A DNA stretch of 64,000 nucleotides from Bradyrhizobium vignae (GCF_004114425.1 NZ_RDQF01000001.1:186001-250000), one strand, 5' to 3'; positions 24,808 through 34,970 are shown, counted from the first letter of the stretch. Notes: generated by a model from the sequence alone, not told the origin. Translations and numbers: made by a program.

Positions 24808-27093
24808 TTACGCCTTCATGCTCGCCTTCACGGCCTCCGCCGTGATCGGCAGGGCGCGAACACGGGCGCCGCAGGCGTTGAAGATGGCGTTGCCGATGGC
24901 CGGCGCCACCACCGTCACCGCGGGCTCGCCGACGCCGGTGGCCTTCTCGCCATTGGCGATCACGGCGACCGCGACCTCGGGCGTCTGGCTCATGCGCAAG
25001 GGCGTGTAGCTGTCGAAATTGGTCTGCTCGATGCCACCGTCCTTCAGCGTCGCCTTCTCGTACATCGCCAGCGACAGGCCCCACAGCGCCGCACCCTCGA
25101 CCTGGGCACGAATGTTCTCGGGATGCACCTGCGTGCCGACGTCGGTTGCGACCGTGAGCTTCTTCACGGTCACCGCGCCCGACGGCGCCACCGCGACATG
25201 GGCGACACACGCCGTCCAGCTTGCAGTCGCGCGCTCCTGCGAGGAGACGCAGGCCACGCCCATGCCCTCGCCTCTCGGCAATTGCTTGGTGCCGTAGCCC
25301 GAAAGTCCCATCGCGGCGAGCAGGGTGTTGCGCAGCCGCTGCGCGCCGCCGTCGTTCTTGCCGGCGCCGTCGAGCAGCGAGATGCGGAACTCGGCGGGAT
25401 CCTTGCCGGTCGCCGCCGCGATCTCGTCGATCATGCTTTCGACCGCCCAGAAGGTCCAGCCCGGCGCCACCGAGCGGAGTTGACCGGACGGTGTGGCGTT
25501 GTGCGCGAGCTCGTTCTTGATCGCGCGCACATAATGGTTGGGCACGGTGTAGAAGAAGTCGGCCCCGTTCACCGTGAAGGAATCGAGCGGGCCTTTCTTG
25601 TCGACCGAGGGCGTCAGGAAATCGGGGATTCCCCAGCGCGCGGTCGGCCAGGCCGAGACCACGTCGTGGCTGATCGCGATGAGCTTGCCATCGCCGTCCA
25701 CGCCGGCCTTGACCTTTTGATAGGTGAGCGGACGCGAGAAATCCATCGTCATGTCGTTCTCGCGCGTGTAGATTACCTTCACCGGCTTGCCGACCGCCTT
25801 CGCTGCCTGCACCGCGGGGATCATCATGTCGGCATCGAGACGCCGGCCGAAGCCGCCGCCGAGCCACATCTGGTGCATGACCACGAATTTCGGATCAATC
25901 CCGGCGGCACCCGCGGCGATCGCGCCGGAACGCGTCGCGAACTGGTTGCCGGAATAGATGTGCAGGATGTCGCCCTTGAACTCCGCGGTGGCATTCATCG
26001 GCTCCAGCGGCGCATGGATGTTGATGCTGGTGGTGTACTCGGCCTCCAGCACCTTGGCCGCCGAACCCAAGGCAGCAACGGGATCGCCGTCCTTGACGAA
26101 GAACTGGCCGGAATCCTCCAGCTTCTGAAGCCGCATGGCTTCATCGAGCAGCGACTGGCTCGACAGCTTGGCGTTCGGGCCGTTGTCGTAGGCGACCTTC
26201 AGCGCCTGCGCCGCTTTCTTGGCGTTGGCGTAGGTGCTGGCCACGGCGACGACCCAGCCCGACGTCGTGCCGGTCTTGTCGTCGAGGGTGACGGCCTTGA
26301 TGAAGCCGGGCACCTTCTTCGCCGCGCTGTCGTCGACCGATTTCACCGTGGCGCCGAAGCGCACCGGAGGCGTGACCACCGCGCCATAGACCATGCCCGG
26401 CAGCATCACGTCGATGCCGTACTTCGCCGTGCCATTGGTCTTGGAGGGGATGTCGAGCTGCGGCACCGAGACGCCGATCATGGTGTATTGATCGGGCGTC
26501 TTCAGCTTGATCGCCTTCAGCTCGTCGGGCGTGAAGGTTTTCGTCGCCTTTCCGCTTTTCACGACATCGGCGAACGACATCTGCTTCCTCGACTTGGGAT
26601 GCACGATCACGGAATCGCGCACCACGAGCTCGGATGCCGGCACGCCCATCGCGGCGGCGGCACCTTCGGTCAATGCGATGCGGCCCGCGGCGCCCGCGCG
26701 GCTCATGGCGTCGAAGTTCATCATGGTCGACCAGCTGCCGCCGGTGATCTGCGCACCCAGCACGGGGTCGTTGAACTTCGGATCGTTGGAGGCGAGCGCC
26801 ACGCGCATGTCGCTCCATTTCGCGCCCAGCTCCTCGCAGACGATCTGCGCCATGGTGGAGGCGATGTGCTGGCCCATGTCGGCCTTGCCGCAGGTCACGG
26901 TGACGAGACCGTCCGGCGAGATCGCATACCAGACGCTCGGCTCGAAATTGGCAGGCGCCGCGGCGGCCGCAGGATAGATGCCGGGCACGCCGGCATAGCC
27001 GAGCACGAGGCCGGTCGCGGCGGTGCCGACGAGGAAGGAGCGGCGGCTGAGATCCGTCGCCTCGGCAGTGACGTTCTTGACGTGCTTGTTCAT
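24808..27093 (-). CDS. molybdenum hydroxylase large subunit (isoquinoline 1-oxidoreductase beta type)
   Basis: 761 residues. Twin-arginine signal ([18 protein letters not shown]), so it is exported folded. Mo-pterin binding patterns follow the IorB branch: [46 protein letters not shown], and near the end [19 protein letters not shown] with the catalytic Glu. It hydroxylates N-heterocycles or oxidises aldehydes with the 2Fe-2S subunit. ATGA overlap with that upstream gene. No FAD subunit is present, as is usual for this branch. Substrate unknown. Confidence 0.93.
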   Translation of the reverse strand: MNKHVKNVTAEATDLSRRSFLVGTAATGLVLGYAGVPGIYPAAAAAPANFEPSVWYAISPDGLVTVTCGKADMGQHIASTMAQIVCEELGAKWSDMRVALASNDPKFNDPVLGAQITGGSWSTMMNFDAMSRAGAAGRIALTEGAAAAMGVPASELVVRDSVIVHPKSRKQMSFADVVKSGKATKTFTPDELKAIKLKTPDQYTMIGVSVPQLDIPSKTNGTAKYGIDVMLPGMVYGAVVTPPVRFGATVKSVDDSAAKKVPGFIKAVTLDDKTGTTSGWVVAVASTYANAKKAAQALKVAYDNGPNAKLSSQSLLDEAMRLQKLEDSGQFFVKDGDPVAALGSAAKVLEAEYTTSINIHAPLEPMNATAEFKGDILHIYSGNQFATRSGAIAAGAAGIDPKFVVMHQMWLGGGFGRRLDADMMIPAVQAAKAVGKPVKVIYTRENDMTMDFSRPLTYQKVKAGVDGDGKLIAISHDVVSAWPTARWGIPDFLTPSVDKKGPLDSFTVNGADFFYTVPNHYVRAIKNELAHNATPSGQLRSVAPGWTFWAVESMIDEIAAATGKDPAEFRISLLDGAGKNDGGAQRLRNTLLAAMGLSGYGTKQLPRGEGMGVACVSSQERATASWTACVAHVAVAPSGAVTVKKLTVATDVGTQVHPENIRAQVEGAALWGLSLAMYEKATLKDGGIEQTNFDSYTPLRMSQTPEVAVAVIANGEKATGVGEPAVTVVAPAIGNAIFNACGARVRALPITAEAVKASMKA

Positions 27094-27581
27094 GTGGGCC
27101 TCCGCTCGCTGGAGGTGGCGGATGCGGTGCGCATCTCGGATGCGGCGCGCATGATCGCCTTCTGGATCCGTGAATAGGTCATGCAACGGCAGAGATTGCC
27201 GTCCATATGCGCGACCACCTCTTCCTTGGTCGGATTGGGATTCTTCGCGAGCAGCGAAGCCGCCTGCATGATCTGCCCGGACTGGCAGTAGCCGCATTGC
27301 GGCACCTGCTCGGCGATCCAAGCCTTCTGCAAGGGATGATCGCCCTTGGCCGAGAGGCCTTCGATCGTGGTGATCTTCTTGCCGGCGACGTCGCCGACCA
27401 TGGTCTGGCACGAGCGCACCGCTTCGCCGTTGACGTGCACGGTGCAGGCACCGCACAGCCCGGCACCGCAGCCGAACTTGGTGCCCGTCATCTGCAATTG
27501 CTCGCGGATCGCCCAGAGGAGCGGCGTGTCGTTCGCCGCATCCACGGACAGACTCCGCCCGTTGATGGTGAGTGTTGGCAT
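27090..27581 (-). CDS. 2Fe-2S subunit of the molybdenum hydroxylase
   Basis: 163 residues from the ATG at 27581. Two 2Fe-2S clusters are visible: the plant ferredoxin type [11 protein letters not shown] and the helical type [11 protein letters not shown]...CRCMTY. It passes electrons from the molybdenum subunit to an external acceptor. First gene of the pair; its TGA overlaps the ATG of the large subunit. The longer frame upstream lacks support. Confidence 0.93.
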   Translation of the reverse strand: MPTLTINGRSLSVDAANDTPLLWAIREQLQMTGTKFGCGAGLCGACTVHVNGEAVRSCQTMVGDVAGKKITTIEGLSAKGDHPLQKAWIAEQVPQCGYCQSGQIMQAASLLAKNPNPTKEEVVAHMDGNLCRCMTYSRIQKAIMRAASEMRTASATSSERRPT

Positions 27582-28081
27582 AGGCGTCTTCCCCTGCCGG
27601 TGCATGAAGCCGCTTACGGCGGCAACTTGTGTGGCGGACGCCCACCGGGCCAGCGTCAGCCTTGCCGCGAGAATGATCGCGTTCAGGCGCGGAGGCAAAT
27701 GCAATTTGGATGCAGTCGAACTATCTCGGCAGCCCGATGTTGTGCGTTGCGAGAGCAGGCGGATGCAGCGACTGGACGCAACAGAGCGTGTTGTCCGACA
27801 TGCGTGCCATTGCGATCAGGTAGTTTCTTCGAGGTAACTTGGCGCGCTAGAGTGCAGCCGCAGGCGCGGACTTCCTTCTCCCCTTTCTTGTGGGAGAAGG
27901 TGGCGCGCGTAGCGCGACGGATGAGGGGTTCTCTCCACTCGCAAACCGCTCGTGAGGATGGAGACCCCTCACCCGGCTTTCGCTTCGCGAAGCCACCCTC
28001 TCCCACAGGGGGCCCACAGGGGGAGTGGGTGCACCGTCATCGAGGCGCGATAGAAAAGAAACGAGAAAGGCGCGAAAAACA
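27582..28081. other. 500-bp divergent intergenic region
   Basis: Lies between the divergent 2Fe-2S gene and the alpha/beta hydrolase gene. The right third is a palindromic repeat (27869-28027). The left part should hold the hydroxylase promoter, but I cannot name boxes with confidence. Confidence 0.6.
27869..28027. repeat. palindromic repeat (GGGAGAAGGTGGCGCG type)
   Basis: Arms CTTCTCCC...GTGGGAGAAGGTGGCGCG and GAAGCCACCCTCTCCCAC, with GATGAGGGGTTCTCTCCA / GGAGACCCCTCACCC inside, fold into one long hairpin. A partial copy lies at 44662-44700. Confidence 0.75.
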
Positions 28082-28846
28082 ATGCCTAAAATCAACCGGG
28101 ACGGCGTCGAAATCTACTACGAGGTCCATGGCAACGGGCCGCCATTGCTGCTCACCCACGGCTATTCCTCGACCTCGACGATGTGGCATGGGCAGGTCGA
28201 TGCGCTCGCTGGGGATCACCAGCTGATCCTGTGGGACATGCGCGGCCACGGCCGGTCCGATTATCCCGACGATCCGAACGCGTACAGCGAAGCGCTGACG
28301 GTCGGTGACATGGCGGCGATCCTCGATGCGGTCGGCGCGAAGCGCGCCGTCATCGGCGGCCTCTCGCTCGGCGGCTACATGTCGCTCGCGTTCTATCGCG
28401 CACACCCGGAGCGGGCCCGTGCGCTGTTGATCATCGATACCGGACCGGGCTTCAAGAACGACGACGCGCGCGAAGCCTGGAACGCGCGGGCGCTTGCGAC
28501 GGCCGACAGGCTCGACCGCGAAGGCCTCGACGTCCTGAAATCGGCAACGCGCGAGCGCGCCACCGCGAACCATCGCAACGCCAGGGGGCTGGCGCTCGCC
28601 GCACGCGGCATGCTGACCCAGCGCGACGCCTGCGTGATCGAGTCGCTCCCCGACATCACGGTGCCCTCGCTGATCGTGGTCGGCGCCGACGACACGCCGT
28701 TCCTCGCCGCGTCCGACTACATGGCGGCAAAGATCCCCGGCGCACAAAAGGTCGTGATCCCCGCCGCCGGACACGCCGTCAACATCGATCAGCCCCAGGC
28801 TTTTGTTGACGCGGTCGTGCCTTTCCTGAAGAACTTGCCGGCATAG
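28082..28846 (+). CDS. alpha/beta hydrolase
   Basis: 254 residues from the ATG at 28082. The fold is clear: oxyanion region LLLTHGYSS, nucleophile elbow GGLSLGGY (Ser), Asp in VVGADDTPF and His in IPAAGHAVN. It may be an esterase or a 3-oxoadipate enol-lactonase-like enzyme; substrate unknown. Followed 24 bp later by a small secreted protein gene. Confidence 0.9.
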   Translation: MPKINRDGVEIYYEVHGNGPPLLLTHGYSSTSTMWHGQVDALAGDHQLILWDMRGHGRSDYPDDPNAYSEALTVGDMAAILDAVGAKRAVIGGLSLGGYMSLAFYRAHPERARALLIIDTGPGFKNDDAREAWNARALATADRLDREGLDVLKSATRERATANHRNARGLALAARGMLTQRDACVIESLPDITVPSLIVVGADDTPFLAASDYMAAKIPGAQKVVIPAAGHAVNIDQPQAFVDAVVPFLKNLPA

Positions 28847-28870
28847 GGCGATCGAGCAGGGACGTAGGCG

Positions 28871-29206
28871 ATGAAGCTGATGATGCTGGCCGCGGGCACG
28901 ATGTTGCTGTCGATATCTGCGCAGGCCGAGCCGTTCGGCGCCGTGCCGCCGCGCCAGCCGTTCGTCACGACCTCGTCGAACAACACGCCGCTCGCCTTCG
29001 GCATGGATGCAGGAGAGACCGCGCGCGCCCTCGGTCAGCCGCTGCAATATGTACGGGGACGTGCCGGCAACGAGATCTACCTCGCTTTGCGCAACATCGG
29101 CGGCAGCGGCTTGCTCCCCCACCGCCACCGCCTGTTCTTGCAATTCCGCCACGGACGGCTGGCAGGATGGAAGGAGGATTACGGCGAGAACTGGATGTGG
29201 GAGTGA
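28871..29206 (+). CDS. small secreted hypothetical protein (111 aa)
   Basis: Signal peptide at 1-19 (LMMLAAGTMLLSISAQA), then FGMDAGETARALGQPLQYVRG and NEIYLALRN, ending HRLFLQFRHGRLAGWKEDY. The pattern resembles small lipoproteins of the SmpA/BamE type (an early Gly-x-Ala helix and a final strand with GxLxGW), but this is weak. Close behind the hydrolase gene, so perhaps co-transcribed. Confidence 0.72.
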   Translation: MKLMMLAAGTMLLSISAQAEPFGAVPPRQPFVTTSSNNTPLAFGMDAGETARALGQPLQYVRGRAGNEIYLALRNIGGSGLLPHRHRLFLQFRHGRLAGWKEDYGENWMWE

Positions 29207-29214
29207 ACCCTATC

Positions 29215-29337
29215 CCCTCATCCTGAGGAGCTTGCGCAGCAAGCGTCTCGAAGGATGAAGGCCCCGCTGCCGCCTCTCGGCCTTGCATCCTTCGAGACGC
29301 GCGCGAAGAGCGCGCTCCTCAGATGAGGAGAGAGAGC
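29215..29337. repeat. palindromic repeat (CTCATCCTGAGGAGC type)
   Basis: CTCATCCTGAGGAGC and CGTCTCGAAGGATGAAG pair with the inverted GCATCCTTCGAGACGCG and GCGCTCCTCAGATGAGG. Related copy at 43117-43225. Confidence 0.75.
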
Positions 29338-29373
29338 TGAATTTCGGATCGACAACCAAGAAGGACAACCCGC

Positions 29374-30045
29374 GTGGGACAAGACATCAAGCTGACGGCC
29401 TCCGACAATTTCCAACTCGGCGCCTATCGCGCTGATCCCTCAGGCACGCCGAAGGGCGCGGTGGTGGTGATCCAGGAGATTTTTGGGGTCAATCATCACA
29501 TTCGCTCTGTCTGCGACCGGCTGGCCGGGGAAGGTTATGTCGCGATCGCGCCGTCGATCTTCGACCGGACGTCGCCGAACTTCCAGTCGGGCTATTCGCC
29601 CGACGAGATTGCGGAGGCGCGCAAGTTCGTGGCCAATCCGGACTGGGCCGCGATGCTGCGCGACACGCAAGCCGCGATCGACGTCGCCAGAAGCGTCGGG
29701 CCCGTGGGCATCATTGGCTTCTGTCTCGGCGGCAGCGTCGCCTTCGTGGCGGCGACGCGGCTGTCGGGGTTGAAGGCCGCGATCGGCTATTACGGCGGCG
29801 CAATCGTGCGCTTTGCCGACGAGGCGCCGAAGGTGCCGACGCAGCTGCATTTCGGCGAGAAGGATGCCGGCATTCCGCTCGCCGACGTCGAGACCATCAA
29901 GACCAAGCGGCCGGAAGTGGAGGTCTTCATCTATCCCCGCGCCCAGCACGGCTTCCATTGCGACGAGCGCGCCAGCTACGACAAGGCCAGCGCCGACATC
30001 GCCTGGCCGCGCAGCATGGCGTTCTTCGCGAAGCATTTGAAATAG
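29374..30045 (+). CDS. dienelactone hydrolase family protein
   Basis: 223 residues from a GTG. Family signs: VVVIQEIFGVNHHIR, nucleophile elbow GFCLGGS with Cys as in dienelactone hydrolases, Asp in FGEKDAGIP, and His in YPRAQHGFHCDER. These cleave dienelactones from aromatic degradation or related esters. Not linked here to an aromatic pathway. Confidence 0.93.
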   Translation: MGQDIKLTASDNFQLGAYRADPSGTPKGAVVVIQEIFGVNHHIRSVCDRLAGEGYVAIAPSIFDRTSPNFQSGYSPDEIAEARKFVANPDWAAMLRDTQAAIDVARSVGPVGIIGFCLGGSVAFVAATRLSGLKAAIGYYGGAIVRFADEAPKVPTQLHFGEKDAGIPLADVETIKTKRPEVEVFIYPRAQHGFHCDERASYDKASADIAWPRSMAFFAKHLK

Positions 30046-30250
30046 GGCGCGCGACACTCCCCGCCGAATCCATCGGGCGTCAGCGATGGTAGCGCGATGG
30101 CTTCCGGGCTCGCGCTACCGCGCGCCCCGGAATGACAAGAATGACAAGAGGAGAGAGTTGCGCCGCCCCCGGAGCGGAAATCGGGTGGCTGCATCGTGCC
30201 GCCCGGCGATAGAGCTGGCCGGTCAAGCCAACTCACGCCGGGAGATCGCC

Positions 30251-30733
30251 ATGCAGCAGGCAATCACGCACCTCGTCATCCGCAATCCGTTCGGAACCAT
30301 GGACGTTCCATCTCCTGACGATCTCGAGGTGAAGGATTATGCCGCGACGGCATCGCTGCCCGGCGATGCTGCCGACGTCAACGCACCGGCATGGGCATCA
30401 ATCGCGACGCGCTCCGATCCGATCGAGGGCGAGTGGCAGAGCCGCTGGAATGGCGGCGCCGATCCCACCATCGCCGGCGATGCGCCGGACAAGTGGAAGC
30501 AGGGCCGCGCCGAGATCCGCGTCTCAGCAGGCCGGATCTATCTGCGCTTTGACTGGGACAACGGCCGCCGGCACGGACTGATCGATGCGGCGCGCGACGG
30601 CGCGGATCGCCTGGTCGGAAAATACATCAATCTGACCACGCCGGCGATCACCCGGCCCTGGGTCGGTCGCGTGGTCGATGCGATGCGGATCGACGGATGT
30701 TTTCCGAACGGGCGGCTGGATTTCAGGCGGTGA
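30251..30733 (+). CDS. hypothetical protein (160 aa)
   Basis: Start chosen at the ATG with GGGAGATC just upstream (MQQAITHLVIRNPFGT). The middle is rich in Trp (EGEWQSRWNGG, DKWKQGRAEIRVS) and reads as beta strands (RIYLRFDWDNGRRHGLI). Soluble, no known motif. The composition fits a real gene. It stands alone between repeats. Confidence 0.68.
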   Translation: MQQAITHLVIRNPFGTMDVPSPDDLEVKDYAATASLPGDAADVNAPAWASIATRSDPIEGEWQSRWNGGADPTIAGDAPDKWKQGRAEIRVSAGRIYLRFDWDNGRRHGLIDAARDGADRLVGKYINLTTPAITRPWVGRVVDAMRIDGCFPNGRLDFRR

Positions 30734-30741
30734 GATTCCGC

Positions 30742-30842
30742 CGTCATTCCGGGGCGCGCGTAGCGCGAGCCCGGAATCCATCCGACGGCAGAGACGATGG
30801 AGAGATGGATTCTCGCGACTTCGTCGCGCCCGGAATGACGAG
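30742..30842. repeat. palindromic repeat (GTCATTCCGGGG type)
   Basis: GTCATTCCGGGGCGCGCGTAG...GAGCCCGGAATCC, then a second half ending CGTCGCGCCCGGAATGACG. Half copies lie at 30100-30135 and 23196-23290. Confidence 0.7.
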
Positions 30843-30860
30843 GGGGGCGCGGCTGAGGCC

Positions 30861-31616
30861 CTAGAACCAGCGCTCGCCGACGAACACGGTGTCGCCGGGC
30901 GCCAGGGGCGTGCCGAGCGGGACGACCGCGCGCATGGCGCCGCCGCTCTCGGTATGGGTGACGGTGACCACGTCGCGCTTGGCGCGCGGCGAGAAGCCGC
31001 CGGCGATGGCGACCGCGCTCTCGACTGTCATGTTCGGCACGTATGGATATTGGCCGGGCGCGAGGACCTCGCCGAGGATGAAGAACGGGCGATAGGTCTC
31101 GATCTCGACCGCCACCGACGGCTCGCGGATGTAGCCGTTGCGCAGGCGTGCGGCGATCTCACCGGCAAGGCCCGCCGTGGTGCGGCCGCGCGCCGGCACT
31201 GCGCCGATCAGCGGCATGGTGATGGAGCCGCCCGCGTCGATCGAATAGCTGTTGGTGAGGCCTTCCTGGCCGTAGACCACCACGCGAAGCTTGTCGCCGG
31301 CGTCGAGATGGTAGGAGGCGCCATTGCGCGCCGGCGCCGCCATCGGCGCGGCGTAGCCGACCGGCATCGGTGCGGGCGAAGCCGCAAAGGAATTGCTGAA
31401 CGCCGCGATGGCGCCGCCGCCGTTGTTGGCGACGACCACTGGCTGCGGCGCGCTATAGGGCTGGCCATAAGCCATGGAATCGAGATCGGGCCGAGGCTGC
31501 ACGTAGGCGACGGGGCTTCCGGTCTGCATGCAGCCGCCCAGGGCGAGCGCGGCGGACGCTGCCAAGGACGCCAACTTCGACCATCGAAACGCGCGTGCAA
31601 CCGGCACCGGACCCAT
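30861..31616 (-). CDS. Wza-type polysaccharide export lipoprotein
   Basis: 251 residues from the ATG at 31616. A lipobox (LALGGC) near residue 29 makes it a lipoprotein. Residues ~100-180 match the polysaccharide biosynthesis/export domain (HLDAGDKLRVVVYGQEGLTNSYSIDAGGSITMP split by strands), followed by a SLBB-like part (FFILGEVLAPGQYPYV and TVESAVAIAGGFSPRA). Such proteins form outer-membrane pores for exopolysaccharide. No polymerase or transferase genes are beside it, so the partner system is elsewhere. Confidence 0.9.
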   Translation of the reverse strand: MGPVPVARAFRWSKLASLAASAALALGGCMQTGSPVAYVQPRPDLDSMAYGQPYSAPQPVVVANNGGGAIAAFSNSFAASPAPMPVGYAAPMAAPARNGASYHLDAGDKLRVVVYGQEGLTNSYSIDAGGSITMPLIGAVPARGRTTAGLAGEIAARLRNGYIREPSVAVEIETYRPFFILGEVLAPGQYPYVPNMTVESAVAIAGGFSPRAKRDVVTVTHTESGGAMRAVVPLGTPLAPGDTVFVGERWF

Positions 31617-31688
31617 CCCTCGAAACGAGACAGCCGCAGTGATGCACCGGTTATGGTTAATAAAGCGTTGCGTGGGGGGATGGTCTCC

Positions 31689-31874
31689 AACCCTCCCCTG
31701 GAGGGGTCCGGGACGAGCGTAGCTCGCCCGTGGGTCGATCGCGCGCAGCGCGAGCGGGGTGGGGTGATCTCTCCACTCGGGCAGTATGCGATGTGGAGAG
31801 ACCGTCACCCCACCCCCTCTCACATTTCGCTGCGCTCAATGTGAGCCGACCTTCCCCCTCCAGGGGAGGGTAAG
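31689..31874. repeat. 186-bp palindromic element, copy 1
   Basis: Begins ACCCTCCCCTGGAGGGGTCC and ends CCCCCTCCAGGGGAGGGTAA. Inside, GGGGTGGGGTGATCTCTCC pairs with GGAGAGACCGTCACCCCACC. The second copy is at 49416-49616. No open frame of note. It looks like a small non-autonomous element. Confidence 0.8.
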
Positions 31875-31892
31875 CAAGATGCGTCGTTCCGC

Positions 31893-32549
31893 CTACACGC
31901 TCACGCCGACCCCGATCGGGCAGGACACGCCGGTGCCCCCCAACCCGCAATAGCCGGCCGGATTCTTCGCCAGATATTGCTGATGGTAGTCCTCGGCGAA
32001 ATAGAATTCGCCGGCGGGGCCGATCTCGGTGGTGATGGTGCCGAGGCCCTTGGCGGAAAGCGCCTTCTGGTAGAGCGCCTTCGACTGCTCGGCGGCCTTC
32101 TTCTGCGCATCGGAATAGGTGTAGATCGCGCTTCGATATTGCGTGCCGACGTCGTTGCCCTGGCGCATGCCCTGGGTCGGGTCGTGGCTCTCCCAGAACG
32201 TCTTCAAGAGCTTCTCGTAAGCAATCTTCTTCGGATCGAACACGACCAGCATCACTTCGGTGTGGGCGGTGCGGCCCGAGCAGACTTCCTCATAGGTCGG
32301 GTTCGGCGTGTGACCGCCGGCGTAGCCGACGGCAGTCACGTGGACGCCGTCGCCAAGCTCCCAGAACTTGCGCTCGGCGCCCCAGAAGCAGCCGAGCCCG
32401 AACACCGCCTGCTCGAGGCCGGCGGGATAAGGCGGCTTCAGCTTCGCGCCGTTGACGAAATGGGTGGTTGCGGTCGGGATGGCCTGCGCACGGCCCGGCA
32501 ACGCCTCAGTTGCGCTCGGCAGTGCGGTGGTCTTGCGCATGAACAGCAT
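31893..32549 (-). CDS. msrA: peptide-methionine (S)-S-oxide reductase
   Basis: 218 residues from the ATG at 32549. Catalytic [15 protein letters not shown] near residue 50, [39 protein letters not shown] and [12 protein letters not shown] are all standard MsrA. It repairs oxidised methionine. The ~45-residue N-terminal extension lacks a clear signal peptide. The C-terminal part has further Cys residues ([11 protein letters not shown]) for recycling. Confidence 0.96.
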   Translation of the reverse strand: MLFMRKTTALPSATEALPGRAQAIPTATTHFVNGAKLKPPYPAGLEQAVFGLGCFWGAERKFWELGDGVHVTAVGYAGGHTPNPTYEEVCSGRTAHTEVMLVVFDPKKIAYEKLLKTFWESHDPTQGMRQGNDVGTQYRSAIYTYSDAQKKAAEQSKALYQKALSAKGLGTITTEIGPAGEFYFAEDYHQQYLAKNPAGYCGLGGTGVSCPIGVGVSV

Positions 32550-32705
32550 GACGGATCTCCGAAGCGAACTGTCCGTCGCCTGAGCCAAGGTGGAAAACCG
32601 GGCACGAGAAACCAGACAGCTCAGGCGGCGTGCTCGCGATGAGGTGGGACTATAGGCGTCTACGCGACGGGACGCAGCCGTGTTACGCGGCCGCCCGTTC
32701 CAGGC

Positions 32706-33023
32706 TCAGTCGCGGGAATAGCCGATCAACGGCTTGCGCGGACGGAACAGGATCATCAGGAGGATGCCGAGAATGCCGAGGACGGCAAAGACCGGCTGAT
32801 CCAGCACCAGGCGGATCACCGAGGTCCAGAGCCAGGGCGCCTTGGCCTCGACCCAGGTGCGGAATGCCGACTGGCTGGCCTGATTGATGTCGTTCCAGAA
32901 CTGGCCGAACCGGGTGAATTTGAGGTTCTGATCGGCCACCCAGCGGGCACCGTCATAGACCATGAAGATGAACCCGCCGGCGAGCAGCAACAGCCCAATC
33001 AGTCGGAAAAAGCCGCGGATCAT
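32706..33023 (-). CDS. small membrane protein (105 aa)
   Basis: Two membrane segments, residues 5-25 ([22 protein letters not shown]) shown in part and 75-95 ([14 protein letters not shown]), around a soluble stretch with many Trp and Phe. Ends in a basic tail. Known only as a conserved hypothetical in related genera. Upstream neighbour of rpsT, on the other strand. Confidence 0.78.
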   Translation of the reverse strand: MIRGFFRLIGLLLLAGGFIFMVYDGARWVADQNLKFTRFGQFWNDINQASQSAFRTWVEAKAPWLWTSVIRLVLDQPVFAVLGILGILLMILFRPRKPLIGYSRD

Positions 33024-33168
33024 GCCTCACCTGCGATGGCCGCCCGATCGAACGGCCTCCTGGAACGTTGCCAGCCAATAGCCGGGCGACGGCAGAAATT
33101 CAACCTCTTCAGGGCGTTACGGTGCCCATCCAGGCCGCCAAAGACCGGATTTCCGGCCCCCGAAAGCG

Positions 33169-33197
33169 TTGACGGTGCTGAAGACCCTCTCTATAAG
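33169..33197 (+). promoter_or_regulatory. sigma-70-like promoter for rpsT
   Basis: TTGACG, 17-base spacer, TATAAG. It gives a leader of about 240 bases before the rpsT ATG, containing repeated GACTC/CTTGAG motifs (33257-33305) that may form secondary structure. Confidence 0.7.
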
Positions 33198-33446
33198 GGC
33201 GGCAATTGGCGGTGGGCGCAATCCCGCCGCCGCTGTTCTTTGAGCAGTTGCAGGCACCTTGAGCCTCAAGACTCTCTCGAGCTTGAAGACTCCTTGGAGC
33301 CTCAGAGACAGCCGCAAGGCCGTCGCTCATGTTCCGGGAACGGCCCAGCAACCGAACACCCTAAATCCGAGCGTCGATTACGCGGTCAAGCAAGCCGGCG
33401 CTACCCGACCAAGACGCGACCGGTACCCGCAAAGGACATTGAGACC

Positions 33447-33713
33447 ATGGCCAATACCACTTCCGCCAAGAAAGCGACGCGCAAGATCGCCCGCCGCACC
33501 GCCGTCAACAAGTCGCGCCGCACCCAGATGCGCGGCGCCGTGCGCACCGTCGAGGAAGCCATCAAGAGCGGCGATCGCGCCGCAGCCGTGAAGGCACTCG
33601 CGACTGCCGAGCCGGCGTTGATGCGCGCCGCCCAGCGCAACATCATTCACAAGAACAACGCCAGCCGCAAAGTCTCGCGCCTCACCGCGCAGATCGCCAA
33701 GCTCGCCAAGTAA
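33447..33713 (+). CDS. rpsT: 30S ribosomal protein S20
   Basis: 88 residues, start [21 protein letters not shown]. Very basic, all helical, ending [19 protein letters not shown], typical of S20, which binds 16S rRNA early in 30S assembly. The leader is ~250 nt from a good promoter, and a strong terminator follows. Its place before dnaA is usual for Rhizobiales. Confidence 0.98.
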   Translation: MANTTSAKKATRKIARRTAVNKSRRTQMRGAVRTVEEAIKSGDRAAAVKALATAEPALMRAAQRNIIHKNNASRKVSRLTAQIAKLAK

Positions 33714-33783
33714 TATTGCGAAGCAATCTCGCGAGGTAGTCTCGCGCAGCATCTGATCGGTCGATCCGGTCAGCGCGTCAAAC

Positions 33784-33809
33784 AGCCCGGCATTGCGCCG
33801 GGCTTTTTT
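33784..33809 (+). terminator. intrinsic terminator of rpsT
   Basis: AGCCCGG-CATTGCG-CCGGGCT followed by six T. Confidence 0.9.
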
Positions 33810-34078
33810 GTTGACTGTCATGTTCGCGCAAGCAGCCACGCGCAGCCCGATCTTCGCTTGGACGATCTGCATCATCTGCGTTATTCTTCGTCCCGTAGTT
33901 CTACCGGACGCTGTACTGCAACAGCGGAAACCTCACTGCGTTGCAAAAACCCCTGTGCCGCGGGCTCCAATTGAATCGGCGGCCGAGAAGTTCTGCGCAC
34001 CGTAAATTCACCGGAATGTGTGTCACGGTGGAGTTACCCTGCAAAACGAGTCTCGAAAAGCGATGACTCGATAATCAC

Positions 34079-34087
34079 TTATCAACA
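34079..34087 (+). promoter_or_regulatory. DnaA-box-like site
   Basis: TTATCAACA differs from the TTATCCACA consensus at one base. It lies in an AT-rich stretch about 890 bp before dnaA. Confidence 0.4.
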
Positions 34088-34683
34088 TAGCAGCGACAAG
34101 CATTTGGAAAATTCGCTCGCACGTGCAGCGCGTGACGAATTTGTAAAAAAATTTTGGCGGTGGCCGAGAATTGTCACACGACGCACCACATTTTCGATTC
34201 TGTGCACGGATTCAAAAACTTGCTTCGCAGCCTGTGAACAAGTCGCGCGCGGCGTTAACCGAGGTCAAGTTTTTTGGTGCCTCAAGTGTGAATCAATTTC
34301 GTTGCGAGTCTTTCCGCTTAGTGTATTCCTTAAGTGGTCAGCGGCGCCCACGATCTTCAGACCAGCGCGGTTTAGGAAACGGGGCGAGCGTGCAAATCGG
34401 CGGCGATGAGCACGTAGGCGACGCTTCAACAAGTGATGTCGGTGCAAAACCCATAGCAATATGGGAAGGGTAGTTTTTTGTCTGAATGTCTCCAGGCGGG
34501 ATCTTCTCGCTCGCGCCAAGCGTATATGAGAGACATCGCAATGCTACCCCGGCACGCAAGCTGGGCGACGTCGAGCGGACGACCAGTACATTGGGCAGGC
34601 ATCCGCGACAGGAGTACGGCGCGGTTGTCTTCAGGACACGCAGGACCTTGTCGTGAGCGATCACGGCAGGACGGGGAGGTATC

Positions 34684-34797
34684 ATGTCTTACGGACTCAA
34701 CGCGGTATTGAAGCACGTTTCCCATTCCAGCGATGCCGTTCCAGCTCCGTCGGATCTCCAGCCCCCCGCGTGTGACGGAGCGCCGAGTACGCGCTGA
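34684..34797 (+). CDS. possible 37-residue leader peptide upstream of dnaA
   Basis: ATG with a very strong ribosome site (GGGGAGG, spacing 6) reading SYGLNAVLKHVSHSSDAV and ending ACDGAPSTR. It is the best translation start in the long dnaA leader. No homologue known to me. It could be a regulatory upstream frame or chance. Confidence 0.35.
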   Translation: MSYGLNAVLKHVSHSSDAVPAPSDLQPPACDGAPSTR

Positions 34798-34970
34798 CCT
34801 CGCGACCCTTCCATCTCTGACATCGCTGATCTGACCCGCGGCGTTCGCGCCGAAGGTCGAGCCATGCCCGACGATGGACTCGCTCGAGGTCGCGCCACTT
34901 CAGGGACCGGGCAGGACCCCTGCATGGCGCTCACAACGCAACTATATCTCTCAAGAGAAGTTTTCTGACG

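Larger units (their letters stand above)
33714..34970. other. 1.26-kb rpsT-dnaA intergenic region, possible dnaA control/origin region
   Basis: After the rpsT terminator the DNA is clearly poorer in GC than the rest of the window, most of all at 34060-34360 (for example GTAAAAAAATTTTGG). One DnaA-box-like site, TTATCAACA, lies at 34079-34087 and a weaker TGTGAACAA at 34233-34241. A possible 37-codon leader gene lies at 34684-34797. Rhizobiales origins are often elsewhere (near hemE), so calling this oriC is not justified. Confidence 0.5.

Noticed and set aside
24592..27177. 861-codon plus-strand frame opposite the molybdenum hydroxylase gene
   Set aside because: Composition is Arg/His/Gly-rich and without motifs; it is a high-GC shadow of a clear gene on the other strand.
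33714..34970. Calling this region oriC
   Set aside because: Only one near-consensus DnaA box was found and Rhizobiales origins are often at hemE; evidence is not enough.
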